A stretch of 64,000 nucleotides of DNA from Tsuneonella rigui (GCF_003958625.1 NZ_RSEL01000024.1:1-64000); one strand, 5' to 3'. Shown: positions 1 through 9,211, numbered from the stretch's first letter. Numbers and translations: made by a program. Notes: generated by a model not told the origin, from the letters alone.

Positions 1-1154
1 CCGAGCTCGCCGCGCACGATCAGGCGCTCGCCGTCGCGCGTGAGCGCACCACCGCGCAGCGCGCCGACATGGCAAGCTGGCAGGCGCGCTCGAGCGAAGC
101 CGCGCGCCGGATGAGCGACATGGCGCGGCGGTTCGAGGAGATCGACCAGGAGCGCGCGGTCGTCGCCGCCAAGCCCGAAGGGCTGATGCGCGAGATAGAG
201 CAAGGCGACACAGTCCGCGCCCGTCTCGCCGCTGAACTGGCGGAGGCGGAGGCGGGAGTCGCTGCCGCGCAAGCCACCGCGCAGGCCGCCGACCGCGCAC
301 TGTCTGAAACAACCGAAGCGCTCGCCGCCGCACGTGAGAGCCGCGCTGGTCTCGCCGCACGCGCCGAGAATGAGGAGCAGCGCCGCGAGGAGATGAGCCG
401 CATCTCGGGCGAGCGCTTCCAGTGCCCGCCCCCGCTGCTCGCCGGCCGGTTCGAATTCGACGCCGAGGCAGTGCGCAACGCCGGCCTCGAGAGCGAGGAG
501 ATGGAGCGCCTCACCGCCAGCCGCGAGCGGATCGGTCCGGTCAACCTCGTCGCCGCCGAAGAATTGGCACGGATCGAGAGCGAGCACGGCACCAACGCCG
601 CCGAGCAGGCCGAGCTGGCCGAAGCGGTCAACCGCCTGCGCGGCTCGATCGGCAACCTCAACCGCGAGGGCCGCGAGCGCCTCCGCGCCGCGTTCGAGCA
701 GGTCGACACCCACTTCCGCCGCCTGTTCACCCGTCTGTTCGAGGGCGGCCAGGCGCACCTCGCCTTGGTCGACAGCGACGATCCGCTCGACGCCGGCCTC
801 GAAATCTATGCCCAGCCACCGGGCAAGCGGCTGCAGTCGCTCACCCTGCTATCGGGCGGCGAGCAGGCGCTGACCGCGATCGCGCTGATCTTCGCGCTGT
901 TCCTCACCAACCCCGCCCCCATCTGCGTGCTCGACGAGGTCGACGCGCCATTGGACGACGCGAATATCGACCGCTTCTGCGACCTGCTCGATTCGATGGT
1001 CGCCGAAACCGACACCCGCTACCTCATCGTCACCCATAACGCGGTGACCATGAGCCGCATGCACCGCCTGTTCGGTGTGACGATGGTCGAGCGCGGGGTC
1101 AGCCGCCTGGTCAGCGTGGATCTGGGCGAAGCCGAATTGCTCGCCGCCGAATAA
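1..1154 (+). CDS. smc: Chromosome segregation protein SMC, C-terminal part (5' end outside window)
   Basis: The reading frame is already open at base 3, so this is the 3' part of a longer gene; hinge and N-terminal Walker A lobe lie outside. The visible protein starts as an Ala/Glu/Arg-rich coiled coil and ends in the ABC-type head lobe, with the signature LSGGEQ near base 850 and Walker B CVLDEVDAPLDD near bases 925-960. SMC dimers bind and compact DNA through ATP-driven head engagement. The next ATG is at base 69 but is only an internal methionine. It ends one base before the convergent CLC gene. RecN and other SMC-like ATPases are less likely given this head sequence. Confidence 0.93.
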   Translation, partial: ELAAHDQALAVARERTTAQRADMASWQARSSEAARRMSDMARRFEEIDQERAVVAAKPEGLMREIEQGDTVRARLAAELAEAEAGVAAAQATAQAADRALSETTEALAAARESRAGLAARAENEEQRREEMSRISGERFQCPPPLLAGRFEFDAEAVRNAGLESEEMERLTASRERIGPVNLVAAEELARIESEHGTNAAEQAELAEAVNRLRGSIGNLNREGRERLRAAFEQVDTHFRRLFTRLFEGGQAHLALVDSDDPLDAGLEIYAQPPGKRLQSLTLLSGGEQALTAIALIFALFLTNPAPICVLDEVDAPLDDANIDRFCDLLDSMVAETDTRYLIVTHNAVTMSRMHRLFGVTMVERGVSRLVSVDLGEAELLAAE

Positions 1155-1155
1155 G

Positions 1156-2934
1156 TCAGCGCCGCCGTTTGCCCGGCCCGACGTGGCGCGTGCGCTCGAA
1201 CTCCGCCTCGATGGTCGAACGACGGGTCTTGAGCAGGTCCTGCCGCGAGAGGATGCCGACCACCGCGCGTGTCTCCGGATCGACGATTGGAATGCGCCCA
1301 ATGCCCGATTGGACGATCATGTCCGCCACCGCACCGCCCGGGGTATCGGGATAGGCGAACGGCTGGGTGGCGTCCGACACCACGTCGCCAAGCGGGGTAT
1401 CGTCATCACCGCGCTCGACCTGCCAGCGCAGCGCGTCGGTGCGCGATACGAGGCCCAGCAGCCGGCCTTGCGCATCGGTCACCGGATAGCTGCGATGCTG
1501 AGCCTCCTCGCCGAAGAAGCGCACCGCCTGCGCAATCGTCATCGTGCCGGGCACGGTCGCGGGATCGGCGGTCATGATCTGACTCGCCTGCGCCAGGTCG
1601 AGCTGGTTAACCGCATATTCCTGCACGATGTGTCGGCCGCGGCGGCCGATCTTCTCGGTCAGGATCGAGCGGCGCATGACCAGCACGCTCACCGCATAGG
1701 CCACGCCCGAGGCGGCGATCGTCGCCGGGATTGCGCTGAATTGCCCGGTCAACTCGACCGCGAAGATCGCTCCGGTCAGCGGCGCGCGCATCGCTCCGCT
1801 GAGGATGCCGGCCATGCCGATCAGCGCCCAGAGCCCCGTGTCGCCCGGCAGCAGTTGACCGAGCAGGAACCCCGCCGCGCCGCCGAGGATCAGCAGCGGC
1901 GCCAAGATGCCGCCAGACGTCCCCGAACCGAGCGCCACAAGCCACACAACCGCCTTCACTACGAGCAGCGAGACGACCACCTTGAGCGGCAGCGGAGCGT
2001 CGAGCAGCTCGGCGATGTTGGCATAGCCGGCGCCGAGCACATGGCGGTCGATCAGCCCGCCGACCCCGACCACCACACCGCCGATCGCCGGCCACCACAT
2101 CCAGTGCACCGGCAGGCGGTGGAACGCGTCCTCGATCCGGTACAGCAGGCTGGACAGCAGCGCGGCCTCCAGCCCGACGACCAGCCCCACCCCCGCGGCG
2201 GCCGCGAGCGGCCACAAACCTGCGGGCAGCGCCGCATCGAGAGGAAACATCGGCCCCGCACCGATCAGCAGCGGCCGCCAAGCGAACGCGACCAGCGCGG
2301 CGACCACCACCGGCACGAAGCTGCGCGGCTTCCATTCGAACAGCAGGAGCTCGACCGCGAGCAGGATCGCGGCAAGCGGGGTGCCGAAAATCGCGGTCAT
2401 GCCCGACGCGGCGCCCGCCACCAGCAGTGTCTTGCGCTCCGCCGCGCTCAGGTGAAAGCACTGCGCGAACAGCGATCCGATTGCGCCGCCGGTCATGATG
2501 ATCGGTCCCTCGGCTCCGAACGGCCCGCCGCTGCCGATCGAGATGGCGGAGGAGACCGGCTTCAACACCGCGACTTTCACCGACAAGCGACTCTGGCCGA
2601 ACAGGATCGTCTCGATCGCCTCGGGGATGCCGTGGCCGCGGATTTTCTCCGATCCGAAGCGCGCCATCAACCCGACCAGCAACGCGCCAACCGCCGGAAT
2701 TACCAGCACCAGCCAGCCAACCGAGGCATCGGTAATGGTCGACGGATCGGCCGACAGCCGGCCGTACCAGAACAGATTGGTGGAAAGCGCGATCATCCGC
2801 ACCAGCAGCCACGCACCGAGCGCGCCGCCCGTGCCGACCACCAGCGCCATGCCCGCGAGCATGAGCATCCGCCAGTCGGCGCTGTGATCGGCGAGGCGGT
2901 GCGCTTCGGCGGGGCGCGGCGTGGCGACTGACAT
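1156..2934 (-). CDS. CLC-family chloride channel/transporter with C-terminal CBS pair
   Basis: The 592-residue membrane protein has the CLC selectivity-filter motifs in order: GHGIPE (residues 101-105 region), GAEGP with the gating glutamate at E142, and GTSGGILAP. Two CBS domains occupy about residues 450-580, a nucleotide-sensing regulatory module. Where E. coli ClcA has the internal proton glutamate (E203, in IIEEM), this protein reads AVELL, so the second Glu is Leu196. Loss of that residue is typical of CLC channels and non-coupled members, so strict Cl-/H+ antiport is doubtful. It would act in the inner membrane in anion movement or pH homeostasis. Confidence 0.9.
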   Translation of the reverse strand: MSVATPRPAEAHRLADHSADWRMLMLAGMALVVGTGGALGAWLLVRMIALSTNLFWYGRLSADPSTITDASVGWLVLVIPAVGALLVGLMARFGSEKIRGHGIPEAIETILFGQSRLSVKVAVLKPVSSAISIGSGGPFGAEGPIIMTGGAIGSLFAQCFHLSAAERKTLLVAGAASGMTAIFGTPLAAILLAVELLLFEWKPRSFVPVVVAALVAFAWRPLLIGAGPMFPLDAALPAGLWPLAAAAGVGLVVGLEAALLSSLLYRIEDAFHRLPVHWMWWPAIGGVVVGVGGLIDRHVLGAGYANIAELLDAPLPLKVVVSLLVVKAVVWLVALGSGTSGGILAPLLILGGAAGFLLGQLLPGDTGLWALIGMAGILSGAMRAPLTGAIFAVELTGQFSAIPATIAASGVAYAVSVLVMRRSILTEKIGRRGRHIVQEYAVNQLDLAQASQIMTADPATVPGTMTIAQAVRFFGEEAQHRSYPVTDAQGRLLGLVSRTDALRWQVERGDDDTPLGDVVSDATQPFAYPDTPGGAVADMIVQSGIGRIPIVDPETRAVVGILSRQDLLKTRRSTIEAEFERTRHVGPGKRRR

Positions 2935-3010
2935 GGGCTGTGCTCGAACGGGGAACGGTCCTGCGCGCCCTATGGCCGAACGCCGGTTAGCGCAACGGCA
3001 CTATCGAAAG

Positions 3011-3658
3011 TTAGTTAGACGTTGTGCCCCGGACCGCATCGGCCGCGGCGAATTGCGCGATCTGCTCGCCGTACGCCGCCTCGAACGCCGGGCGCGCGGT
3101 TATTCGCGCGACATATGCCTCGGTCGCCGGTCGATCGCCGAACGCGCGCACCTTGGGCACCCGCAAAACGTCCGCCATCAGCAAGTCGGCGACGGTGAAG
3201 CGGCCTCCGGCTAGCCACTCGCGCTCCGCCAGCACGCGTTCGAGTTGGCCGAGGCGCTTCTCGACCCACGGCTCCAACGGGTTGTCGCCCTGCCCCGACA
3301 TGCCGACGAACCACCAAGGCACCGCGACCATCTCGATCGAGTTGAGCGCGGCGAACAGCCATTGCAGCGTTTCGGCGCGCCCCACGTCGTCGCGCGGCAT
3401 CAGCGCGTCGCTCTTGTCCGCCAGGTGCAGCAGGCAGGCGCCGCTTTCGAACAGGTTGACCTCGCCGTCCTGCAAATAGGGCACCTGCCCGAACGGCTGG
3501 AGATCGAGGTGATTGGTCTCGCGGCCGTCGAACGGCACGGTCGCGATCGTGTAGTCGAGGCCCGCCTCGCGGCAGGCCCAGCGCAGGCGCAAGTCGCGCA
3601 CGAACCCGCGCGGTCCTTCGGGCACCCAGTCATAGGTCCAGATCGTGATCTGGCTCAT
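3011..3658 (-). CDS. Glutathione S-transferase family protein
   Basis: The 215-residue protein has the two-domain GST layout. The N-terminal thioredoxin-like half contains the cis-proline segment FGQVPYLQDG and the glutathione-contacting FESGACLLHL (ES/SS-type motif). The C-terminal all-helical half includes LAGGRFTVADLLMADVL, the conserved N-capping/D motif of GSTs. Substrate cannot be read from sequence. It starts 9 bases after the MerR gene stops and probably forms the last gene of the rpmF-to-merR transcription unit. Confidence 0.87.
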   Translation of the reverse strand: MSQITIWTYDWVPEGPRGFVRDLRLRWACREAGLDYTIATVPFDGRETNHLDLQPFGQVPYLQDGEVNLFESGACLLHLADKSDALMPRDDVGRAETLQWLFAALNSIEMVAVPWWFVGMSGQGDNPLEPWVEKRLGQLERVLAEREWLAGGRFTVADLLMADVLRVPKVRAFGDRPATEAYVARITARPAFEAAYGEQIAQFAAADAVRGTTSN

Positions 3659-3666
3659 GGGAGAGT

Positions 3667-4074
3667 CTAGAGTTCGAGCGCCGCGGCGAGCGTCGCGCGC
3701 ACCGAGCGCAAGCGGGCTATCACCTCGGGCGGGACGGCGCTGGGCGTCTCATCACGCGGCTGGGCCAGCTCGAACGCGGGTTGCTGAGCGGAGTTTGCTG
3801 TCTCGCCCTCGCCCGGCTTGAAGTCCTTGAGCGCGGTCTTGGCCCCGCGCAGCGTGTAGCCCTCGCGGTTCACCAGCCGGTCGATCTCGCGCACCAGCGC
3901 CACGTCCTCGGGCCGGTAGTAGCGGCGGCCGCCGCTGCGCTTCAGCGGCTTCAGCTGCGGGAACTGGTCTTCCCAGTAGCGCAGCACGTGCGCCTTGATG
4001 CCGAGCGCCTCGCCAAGCTCGCCGATCGTGCGCAGCGCGCCCGCATCCTTGCCGTCGTCGAACTCTCCGGCCAC
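3667..4074 (-). CDS. MerR-family transcriptional regulator
   Basis: Residues 15-80 form a MerR winged-helix DNA-binding domain, with [20 protein letters not shown] and [16 protein letters not shown]. The C-terminal tail is short and lacks metal-binding cysteines, so a metal sensor is unlikely. I chose the GTG at 4074, preceded by a strong GGAGG seven bases upstream, giving 135 residues. The frame stays open upstream only because it runs through ihfA out of frame. A MerR-type gene directly after ihfA in the plsX-fabH block is a conserved alphaproteobacterial arrangement; its targets are unknown. Confidence 0.88.
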   Translation of the reverse strand: MAGEFDDGKDAGALRTIGELGEALGIKAHVLRYWEDQFPQLKPLKRSGGRRYYRPEDVALVREIDRLVNREGYTLRGAKTALKDFKPGEGETANSAQQPAFELAQPRDETPSAVPPEVIARLRSVRATLAAALEL

Positions 4075-4085
4075 GCGCGGCCCTC

Positions 4086-4385
4086 CTATCCGTTGGCCAC
4101 CCGCTCCTTGAGCAGCTGGCTGGCGCGGAAGGTCATCACCCGCCGCGGGGTGATCGGCACCTCGACGCCGGTCTTGGGGTTGCGGCCGATCCGTTCGCGC
4201 TTCTCGCGCAGCACGAAGGTGCCGAAGCCCGAAATCTTGACATTCTCGCCCTTCGACATGGCTTCGCACATGTGCCGGAGGATCGCCTCGACCAGGTCGA
4301 GCGCCTCCGCGCGCGAAAAGCCGAGCTTGCGATTGATCGTGTCTGCGAGATCCGCGCGAGTCAGCGTGCCCACCGAACGCGTCAT
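4086..4385 (-). CDS. ihfA: Integration host factor alpha subunit
   Basis: The 99-residue DNABII protein carries the family signature [22 protein letters not shown] and the DNA-intercalating beta-arm segment with the conserved RNPKTG...I.P.RV. IHF is a heterodimer with IhfB that bends DNA sharply and organises promoters, recombination sites and origins. A strong Shine-Dalgarno (AGGAG) precedes the ATG. The gene lies between fabH and merR, with its own likely promoter in the roughly 100-base AT-rich gap before fabH. HU is the alternative, but [14 protein letters not shown] plus the context favours IhfA. Confidence 0.93.
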   Translation of the reverse strand: MTRSVGTLTRADLADTINRKLGFSRAEALDLVEAILRHMCEAMSKGENVKISGFGTFVLREKRERIGRNPKTGVEVPITPRRVMTFRASQLLKERVANG

Positions 4386-4427
4386 GCGTTTTCTCCTGCC
4401 CGTCCACGCGACCCGGGATTTCCACTA

Positions 4428-4456
4428 ATGTTAGACATTTTTATATGGTGCCGCAA
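4428..4456 (-). promoter_or_regulatory. Probable ihfA promoter
   Basis: Read on the minus strand, TTGCGG and TAACAT are separated by exactly 17 bases in the unusually AT-rich gap between fabH and ihfA, about 43 bases upstream of the ihfA ATG. It suggests ihfA-merR-gst can be transcribed separately from rpmF-plsX-fabH. The call is by eye only. Confidence 0.4.
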
Positions 4457-4486
4457 CGCTTTAAAGCGCGCGCTAGTGGAAAAGCC

Positions 4487-5452
4487 CTAGATGCGGACCA
4501 GGCTGGCGCCCCAAGTGAAGCCGCCACCCATTGCCTCGAGCATGACGAGGTCGCCCGGCTTGATCCGCCCATCCCTCACCGCCGCGTCGAACGCCAGCGG
4601 GACCGAGGCGGCTGAGGTGTTGGCGTGTTGGTCCACCGTAACCACCACCTTCTCCGCTGGCAGCCCTAGCTTGCGCGCGGTCGCGTCGAGGATGCGGGCG
4701 TTGGCCTGGTGCGGGACGACCCAGTCGATGTCCTCGGCCGTGAAGCCGGTTTCCTTGAGTACCGTCTCCAGCACCGAGGCGAGATTGGTCACCGCGTGGC
4801 GGAACACCTCGCGGCCCTTCATGCGCACCTTGCCGACCGTGCCGGTGGTCGACACGCCGCCATCGACATAGAGCAGTTCGTTGTGCGCGCCGTCGGCGTG
4901 GAGCTGCGAGAAGATGACGCCCGGGCCGTCTTCGTCGACCTCGCGCGCCTCCAGCACGATCGCGCCGGCACCGTCGCCGAACAGCACGCAGGTGGTGCGG
5001 TCCTCCCAGTCGAGGATGCGGCTGAAGGTCTCCGCGCCGATCACCAGCGCGCGCTTGGCCATGCCCGTGCGCAGCATCGAATCGGCGGTGGCCAGCGCGT
5101 AGAGGAAGCCCGAGCAGACCGCGGCGACATCGAACGCGATCCCGCCATGGCAACCCAGCAGGTCCTGCACCTTGGTCGCGGTCGCCGGAAAGGTCTGGTC
5201 GGGAGTGGCGGTGGCGAGCACGATCAGGCCGATGTCGGCCGGTGCCAGGCCGGCCGCCTCGATCGCCTTGCGCGCGGCGTCGGCGGCGAGGGTCGCGGTG
5301 GTTTCACCCTCGGCGGCGATGTGGCGGTTGCGGATGCCGGTGCGCTCGACGATCCACTCATCGCTCGTATCGACCATCTCCGCCATTTCGGCATTGGAGA
5401 CGGCGCGCGCGGGCAGCGCCGAGCCGGAACCGACGACGACCGAGCGGATCAC
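4487..5452 (-). CDS. fabH: Beta-ketoacyl-ACP synthase III
   Basis: FabH condenses acetyl-CoA with malonyl-ACP to start fatty acid synthesis. The catalytic triad is visible: Cys113 in AVCSGFLYA, His248 in [10 protein letters not shown] and Asn278 in [10 protein letters not shown]. The start is GTG at 5452, which overlaps the plsX stop in a GTGA (4-base overlap), giving 321 residues, normal for the family; the much longer open frame upstream is plsX read out of frame. Co-transcription with plsX joins fatty acid initiation to phospholipid acylation. Confidence 0.95.
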   Translation of the reverse strand: MIRSVVVGSGSALPARAVSNAEMAEMVDTSDEWIVERTGIRNRHIAAEGETTATLAADAARKAIEAAGLAPADIGLIVLATATPDQTFPATATKVQDLLGCHGGIAFDVAAVCSGFLYALATADSMLRTGMAKRALVIGAETFSRILDWEDRTTCVLFGDGAGAIVLEAREVDEDGPGVIFSQLHADGAHNELLYVDGGVSTTGTVGKVRMKGREVFRHAVTNLASVLETVLKETGFTAEDIDWVVPHQANARILDATARKLGLPAEKVVVTVDQHANTSAASVPLAFDAAVRDGRIKPGDLVMLEAMGGGFTWGASLVRI

Positions 5453-6525
5453 GCCGCCTGCCCTTCGTCCGAGGTGGACTTGGCCCGCGCATGGCTGCGC
5501 AGCTTCACTTCGCCCAGCTCGGCCAAATCCGCCGAGATGCGGTGCGTGAGATCGTCCTCCAGCAGCCGCGCGGCGACCGCCACCGCGTTCGCCACCCCGG
5601 CCGCCGTCGCGCTGCCGTGGCTTTTCACCACCACGCCGTTGAGGCCGAGGAAGACCGCGCCGTTGTGGTTGTTCGGATCGAGGTGGTGCCGCAGCAGCTC
5701 GGTCGCCGGGCGCGAGACGAGGAAACCGATCTTCGACCGGGTCGAGCTGGTGAAGGCATTGCGTAGCAGGTCGGTCACGAAGCGCGCCGCGCCCTCGATC
5801 GCTTTGAGCGCGATGTTGCCCGAGAAACCGTCGGTCACCACCACGTCGCAGGTGCCGCGGTTGATCTTGTCCGCCTCGATGAACCCGTCGAAGCTCAGCT
5901 CCAGCCCGGTCGCACCGCGCAGGCGCTGGGCGGCGTCCTGCAGGACGTCGGTGCCCTTGCCCTCTTCGGTGCCGATGTTGAGCAGGCGCACCCGCGGCGC
6001 CTCCAGCCCGGTGACGATGCGCGAATAGGCCGCGCCCATGATCGCGAACTGGACGAGGTTGCGCGCGTCGCACTCGGTATTGGCGCCGAGGTCGAGCATG
6101 ATGACGTCGTTCTCGCCCAGGGTCGGCAGCAGCGCGGCGAGCGCGGGGCGGTCGATGCCCTTGATCGTGCGCAGCGCCAGCTTCGACATCGCCATCAGCG
6201 CGCCGGTGTTGCCGGCGCTCACCGCGGCGCCCGCCTCGCCCGCCTTCACCGCGTTGACGGTGAGGCCCATGCTGGTGGTCTTGGCGCGGCGCAGCGCGGC
6301 GGTCGGCTTCTCGTCGCCGCCGACGACATCCTCGCAATGGAGGATTTCAGAGGCGCCGCGCATGTTCGGGTGCGCTTCGAGCGCGGCCTTGATCCGCGGC
6401 TCGTCGCCGACCAGCAGGAACTTGAACTTGTCGTGCCGGCGCCGCGCGAGGGCGGCGCCCGAGATCATCGTCTGCACGCCCTCGTCGCCGCCCATCGCAT
6501 CAACGGCGATCCGCGGCAGACTCAT
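5449..6525 (-). CDS. plsX: Phosphate acyltransferase PlsX
   Basis: PlsX makes acyl-phosphate from acyl-ACP, the acyl donor for PlsY in phospholipid synthesis; it is a peripheral membrane protein. The N-terminus [12 protein letters not shown] is the family signature, followed by [11 protein letters not shown] and the central LGANTEC segment. Length (358) is normal. It starts 26 bases after rpmF and overlaps fabH by four bases, the widespread rpmF-plsX-fabH arrangement that links ribosome and membrane synthesis. Confidence 0.96.
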   Translation of the reverse strand: MSLPRIAVDAMGGDEGVQTMISGAALARRRHDKFKFLLVGDEPRIKAALEAHPNMRGASEILHCEDVVGGDEKPTAALRRAKTTSMGLTVNAVKAGEAGAAVSAGNTGALMAMSKLALRTIKGIDRPALAALLPTLGENDVIMLDLGANTECDARNLVQFAIMGAAYSRIVTGLEAPRVRLLNIGTEEGKGTDVLQDAAQRLRGATGLELSFDGFIEADKINRGTCDVVVTDGFSGNIALKAIEGAARFVTDLLRNAFTSSTRSKIGFLVSRPATELLRHHLDPNNHNGAVFLGLNGVVVKSHGSATAAGVANAVAVAARLLEDDLTHRISADLAELGEVKLRSHARAKSTSDEGQAA

Positions 6526-6550
6526 GGCGATGCTAACCCGTTACCGGCCG

Positions 6551-6730
6551 TCAGAGGCCGACGGCGATGACTTCGCGGCCGTTGTAGTGCCCGCAGTGAT
6601 TGCAGAGGTTGTGCGGGCGCTTCAGCTCACCGCAGTTGCTGCATTCGTGGTGGGCTTCGACCTTCAACGCGTCGTGCGAGCGGCGCATGCCCCGGCGGGA
6701 GGGCGAAGTCTTTCTCTTGGGGACAGCCAT
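6551..6730 (-). CDS. rpmF: 50S ribosomal protein L32
   Basis: A 59-residue frame starts [20 protein letters not shown] and carries four cysteines in [19 protein letters not shown], the zinc-ribbon form of L32. That matches bacterial L32 in length and N-terminus. It heads the rpmF-plsX-fabH-ihfA-merR block on the minus strand. Because the cysteines are kept, zinc-replete growth is assumed; a zinc-independent paralogue, if any, is outside the window. Confidence 0.96.
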   Translation of the reverse strand: MAVPKRKTSPSRRGMRRSHDALKVEAHHECSNCGELKRPHNLCNHCGHYNGREVIAVGL

Positions 6731-6852
6731 TTCGGCACCTGTTCCAGTCGTCTAAATCGTGTGTCGGATCGCCCTAGGCCAAGGCCCTACGGCGCACAAC
6801 CCATGCGGGCGGGCACGCGCTTAAGGGACCCAGCCTTCGCGGGAAGGCGCGG

Positions 6853-6880
6853 CCTATAGCGAAATTCTTGTGCGTTGCAA
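6853..6880 (-). promoter_or_regulatory. Probable rpmF operon promoter
   Basis: On the minus strand a TTGCAA box (6875-6880) and TATAGG box (6853-6858) are 16 bases apart, about 120 bases upstream of rpmF. TTGCAA is its own reverse complement, so the same box could serve a weaker plus-strand promoter toward the MAPEG gene. Between it and rpmF lies a small GC hairpin (6834-6847, CCTTC-GCGG-GAAGG). Confidence 0.4.
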
Positions 6881-6936
6881 GCACGCGCCTCTGTGCTAGC
6901 CCTAGACCTCGGGTTCGATTGGACAGTGGGGCAAAA

Positions 6937-7329
6937 ATGATCCTTCCGGTTACGTTGTGCGCGGCTGCGGCCGCGGCGATCATCAACATCTGGCTGAGCG
7001 TGCGCGTTGGCCAGATGCGGGTGAAGCACAAAGTCTCGATCGGCGACGATGCCGGCGGCCCGCTGACCGCGAGGATGCGCGCGCAGCTCAACTTCGTCGA
7101 GAACACCGCGTTCGTGCTGATCCTGATCGCCGCGATCGAGCTGGCCGGCAAAGGCGGCCAATGGCTGGCGTGGGTGTCGATGGCCTACATGCTCGGCCGC
7201 ATCGCGCATGGTGTGGGAATGGACGGCGGCGCGCTCGGCAAGGGGCGCTCGGTCGGGACGCTGATCACTATGCTGACCCAGCTCGGCCTGGCGGTCGTCG
7301 CGGTGCTGATCGCGCTGGGTCGGTTCTAG
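6937..7329 (+). CDS. MAPEG family membrane protein
   Basis: The 130-residue protein has four hydrophobic segments and the MAPEG hallmark RMRAQLNFVENTAFVLILI, near residues 47-65, followed by a GRIAHG motif. MAPEG members are small membrane glutathione transferases/eicosanoid-type enzymes; bacterial ones are mostly uncharacterised. I chose the ATG at 6937 (GTGGGG upstream) over an earlier in-frame start because the extra 23 residues are polar and arginine-rich, unlike the family N-terminus. It ends 10 bases before a convergent gene. Confidence 0.83.
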   Translation: MILPVTLCAAAAAAIINIWLSVRVGQMRVKHKVSIGDDAGGPLTARMRAQLNFVENTAFVLILIAAIELAGKGGQWLAWVSMAYMLGRIAHGVGMDGGALGKGRSVGTLITMLTQLGLAVVAVLIALGRF

Positions 7330-7338
7330 GCCGGTCTG

Positions 7339-7806
7339 TCAGCGAGCGACGGCCAAGGCGGCGTCGGCCGCGGCCAGCACGTCACCGGTGATCGGGACGA
7401 AATATGGCGTGGGTTCCCCGCACGCCACGGCCATGATCTGCCCGACGATCGTGTCTTCTTCGATCGGCGCATAGTCACCGTCAACCGACCCCATGTCCTT
7501 TGACGCCCCGGCACGATCGGTCTGCCACGCCTGCAGTACTCTGCCGGTGCCCGCCTTGCAGTCGAACAAGTAGTTCGACCACTCGAGGGGACCTTCGCGC
7601 GGAATCGCTGCAGCGACGACATTGCCTTCCACCGATCCGGGTCGTCCGACGACGATGGCGAAAGGCTTGTTGTCGATGGTAAGCGTACCGTCCAATTGCC
7701 ACCAATTCGGCCCCTGAGTGTGGCGAATCCAATCGCCCGCCGCAACGGCCGGCGCACTCGCCAGCAGCGCCGTCAGACCGACGCCGAGCGTCAATTTGCG
7801 TAGCAT
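7339..7806 (-). CDS. Secreted protein of unknown function
   Basis: The 155-residue protein starts with a clear signal peptide (MLRKLTLGVGLTALLASAPAVAA, cleavage after AVAA). The mature part is acidic and Trp-rich near its start (DWIRHTQGPNWWQLDG), with two cysteines that could pair in the periplasm. I recognise no enzyme family. The ATG at 7806 has a G-rich Shine-Dalgarno; a longer in-frame extension would bury the signal peptide. It is convergent with the MAPEG gene. Confidence 0.7.
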   Translation of the reverse strand: MLRKLTLGVGLTALLASAPAVAAGDWIRHTQGPNWWQLDGTLTIDNKPFAIVVGRPGSVEGNVVAAAIPREGPLEWSNYLFDCKAGTGRVLQAWQTDRAGASKDMGSVDGDYAPIEEDTIVGQIMAVACGEPTPYFVPITGDVLAAADAALAVAR

Positions 7807-7877
7807 TGTGTACCCCCCACTCGTCGCGGAAGCCTTGGCGCGAATTGCCGCGTCAGGCAACCCACGCTCGCCGCACC

Positions 7878-8543
7878 TCAACTCAGCGCGTAGTCGCTCA
7901 CGAACGCATTGGTCTGCCGCTCGCGCCCAAAGGTGCTGGTCGGCCCGTGGCCGGGGATGAAGGTGACGTCGTTCCCCAGCGGCCACAGCTTCTGGGTGAT
8001 CGCGTCGATCAGGTCCTGGTGATTGCCCATCGGGAAATCGGTCCGCCCGATCGAGCCCTGGAACAGCACGTCGCCAACGATGGCGAAGTTCGACGGGCGG
8101 TGGAAGAACACCACGTGCCCCGGCGTATGGCCCGGGCAGTGGATCACCTCCAGCGTCAGTTCCCCGACGGTGACGGTGTCGCCGTCCTGCAGCCAGCGGT
8201 CTGGCTCGAACACCTCCGCCTGCATGCCGTACTTGCCGCCGTCCTCGTCCAGCCGGCTGATCCAGTACCGGTCCGCCTCATGCGGCCCCTCGATCTTGAG
8301 ACCGAGCTCCTTCGCGAGCATCCCGGTCTGCCCGCAGTGGTCGAGATGGCCGTGGGTGACGAGCAGCTTCTCCAGCGTCACGCCCGCCTTGGCCACGCCC
8401 GCCTTGAGCCGGTCGAGATCGCCGCCGGGATCGACCAGCGCCCCGCGCATCGTCTGGGTGCACCAGATCAGCGAGCAGTTCTGCTGCAGCGGCGTCACCG
8501 GAATGATCGCGGCGCGCATCGGCGGTTGCGGGGTATCGGTCAT
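7878..8543 (-). CDS. MBL-fold metallo-hydrolase (glyoxalase II-like)
   Basis: The 221-residue protein has the metal-binding motif THGHLDHCG, the second-shell CPGHTPGHVVFF and a C-terminal FIPGHGPTS. This spacing matches the short YcbL-type glyoxalase II group, which hydrolyse thioesters, rather than lactamases. A canonical gloB lies elsewhere in the window (46510), so this is a paralogous family member. The ATG at 8543 was chosen because residues before it are not family-like. Confidence 0.87.
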   Translation of the reverse strand: MTDTPQPPMRAAIIPVTPLQQNCSLIWCTQTMRGALVDPGGDLDRLKAGVAKAGVTLEKLLVTHGHLDHCGQTGMLAKELGLKIEGPHEADRYWISRLDEDGGKYGMQAEVFEPDRWLQDGDTVTVGELTLEVIHCPGHTPGHVVFFHRPSNFAIVGDVLFQGSIGRTDFPMGNHQDLIDAITQKLWPLGNDVTFIPGHGPTSTFGRERQTNAFVSDYALS

Positions 8544-8592
8544 GGGGCGAGAGGTGGCCGCGCGACGGCGCGAATGCAAGTTGGGACGGCAT

Positions 8593-8616
8593 GTCCGCAA
8601 ACGACCCATTGCGGAC
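8593..8616. repeat. Short palindromic intergenic repeat
   Basis: GTCCGCAA and TTGCGGAC form perfect 8-base arms around an 8-base loop. Similar GTCCGC...GCGGAC hairpins recur between genes in many alphaproteobacteria. It lies in the gap between the divergent MBL-fold and lipoprotein genes. Confidence 0.6.
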
Positions 8617-8677
8617 GATGATGCCCGGGGCCCAGTTCAGCCTTTGTCCACGTAAGTATCGTGGGTATGGCCGCCCA

Positions 8678-9211
8678 ATGGCTCGGGCCCTACTTGTTGT
8701 GTGCATGCTGTTAGCATCATGCGAAGGCACGGATGCGAAGTCCGAGATGCAATGGAAGTCATCCTATACGCCCGCTGAGTGTAAAGCGCTGGTGTCGGAC
8801 GAAGCCGTGATTGCTCGATGTGGCCACGGTGACATAAGCCGCGCTGCGGTATTGCTAAGCGAAGATGCGACTAAGTGCCTGCCGTTCTCAGCTCCGGAGA
8901 AAATCGACGGTATCTGGTTCACGGCTTTCGAGCTTTCGAACTTCTATGAAGGCGCTAAGACGCTATCAGACCTGCCTTCAGGTGATTTGACGCAAAACTC
9001 GACGTGGTTCTCGAGCACCCCTTCGGCGACCAGGAAGCTCCCTGAACTTCACTTCGAGAGTAAAGCGTTCCGGCTCGAGATAATGGGGCGACGGTCGCTT
9101 TGTCGAGGCGCCTATGGTCATCTGGGATACGCCTCGAAGGAGGTCATTGCTACGGACGTGCTTAACGTTACCCCGCTCCGTCGAAAAGAAATCCCTACAG
9201 CGCAGCCTTGA
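8678..9211 (+). CDS. Putative lipoprotein of unknown function, atypical base composition
   Basis: The 177-residue protein has a lipoprotein signal (hydrophobic stretch ALLVVCMLLASC, lipobox LASC) from the ATG at 8678. The rest has seven or so cysteine/charged segments with no family I recognise. It is visibly poorer in G+C than its neighbours: three 60-base lines counted by hand gave 57, 57 and 48%, against well above 60% around it. Codon choice includes TTA-, ATA- and AAA-type codons rare elsewhere in the window. Recent transfer is a reasonable inference. Confidence 0.62.
   Translation: MARALLVVCMLLASCEGTDAKSEMQWKSSYTPAECKALVSDEAVIARCGHGDISRAAVLLSEDATKCLPFSAPEKIDGIWFTAFELSNFYEGAKTLSDLPSGDLTQNSTWFSSTPSATRKLPELHFESKAFRLEIMGRRSLCRGAYGHLGYASKEVIATDVLNVTPLRRKEIPTAQP

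Noticed and set aside
1183-2931. A 582-residue plus-strand open frame over the CLC gene
   Set aside because: It is Arg/His/Gln/Asp-rich shadow sequence with no domain, opposite a recognised membrane protein.
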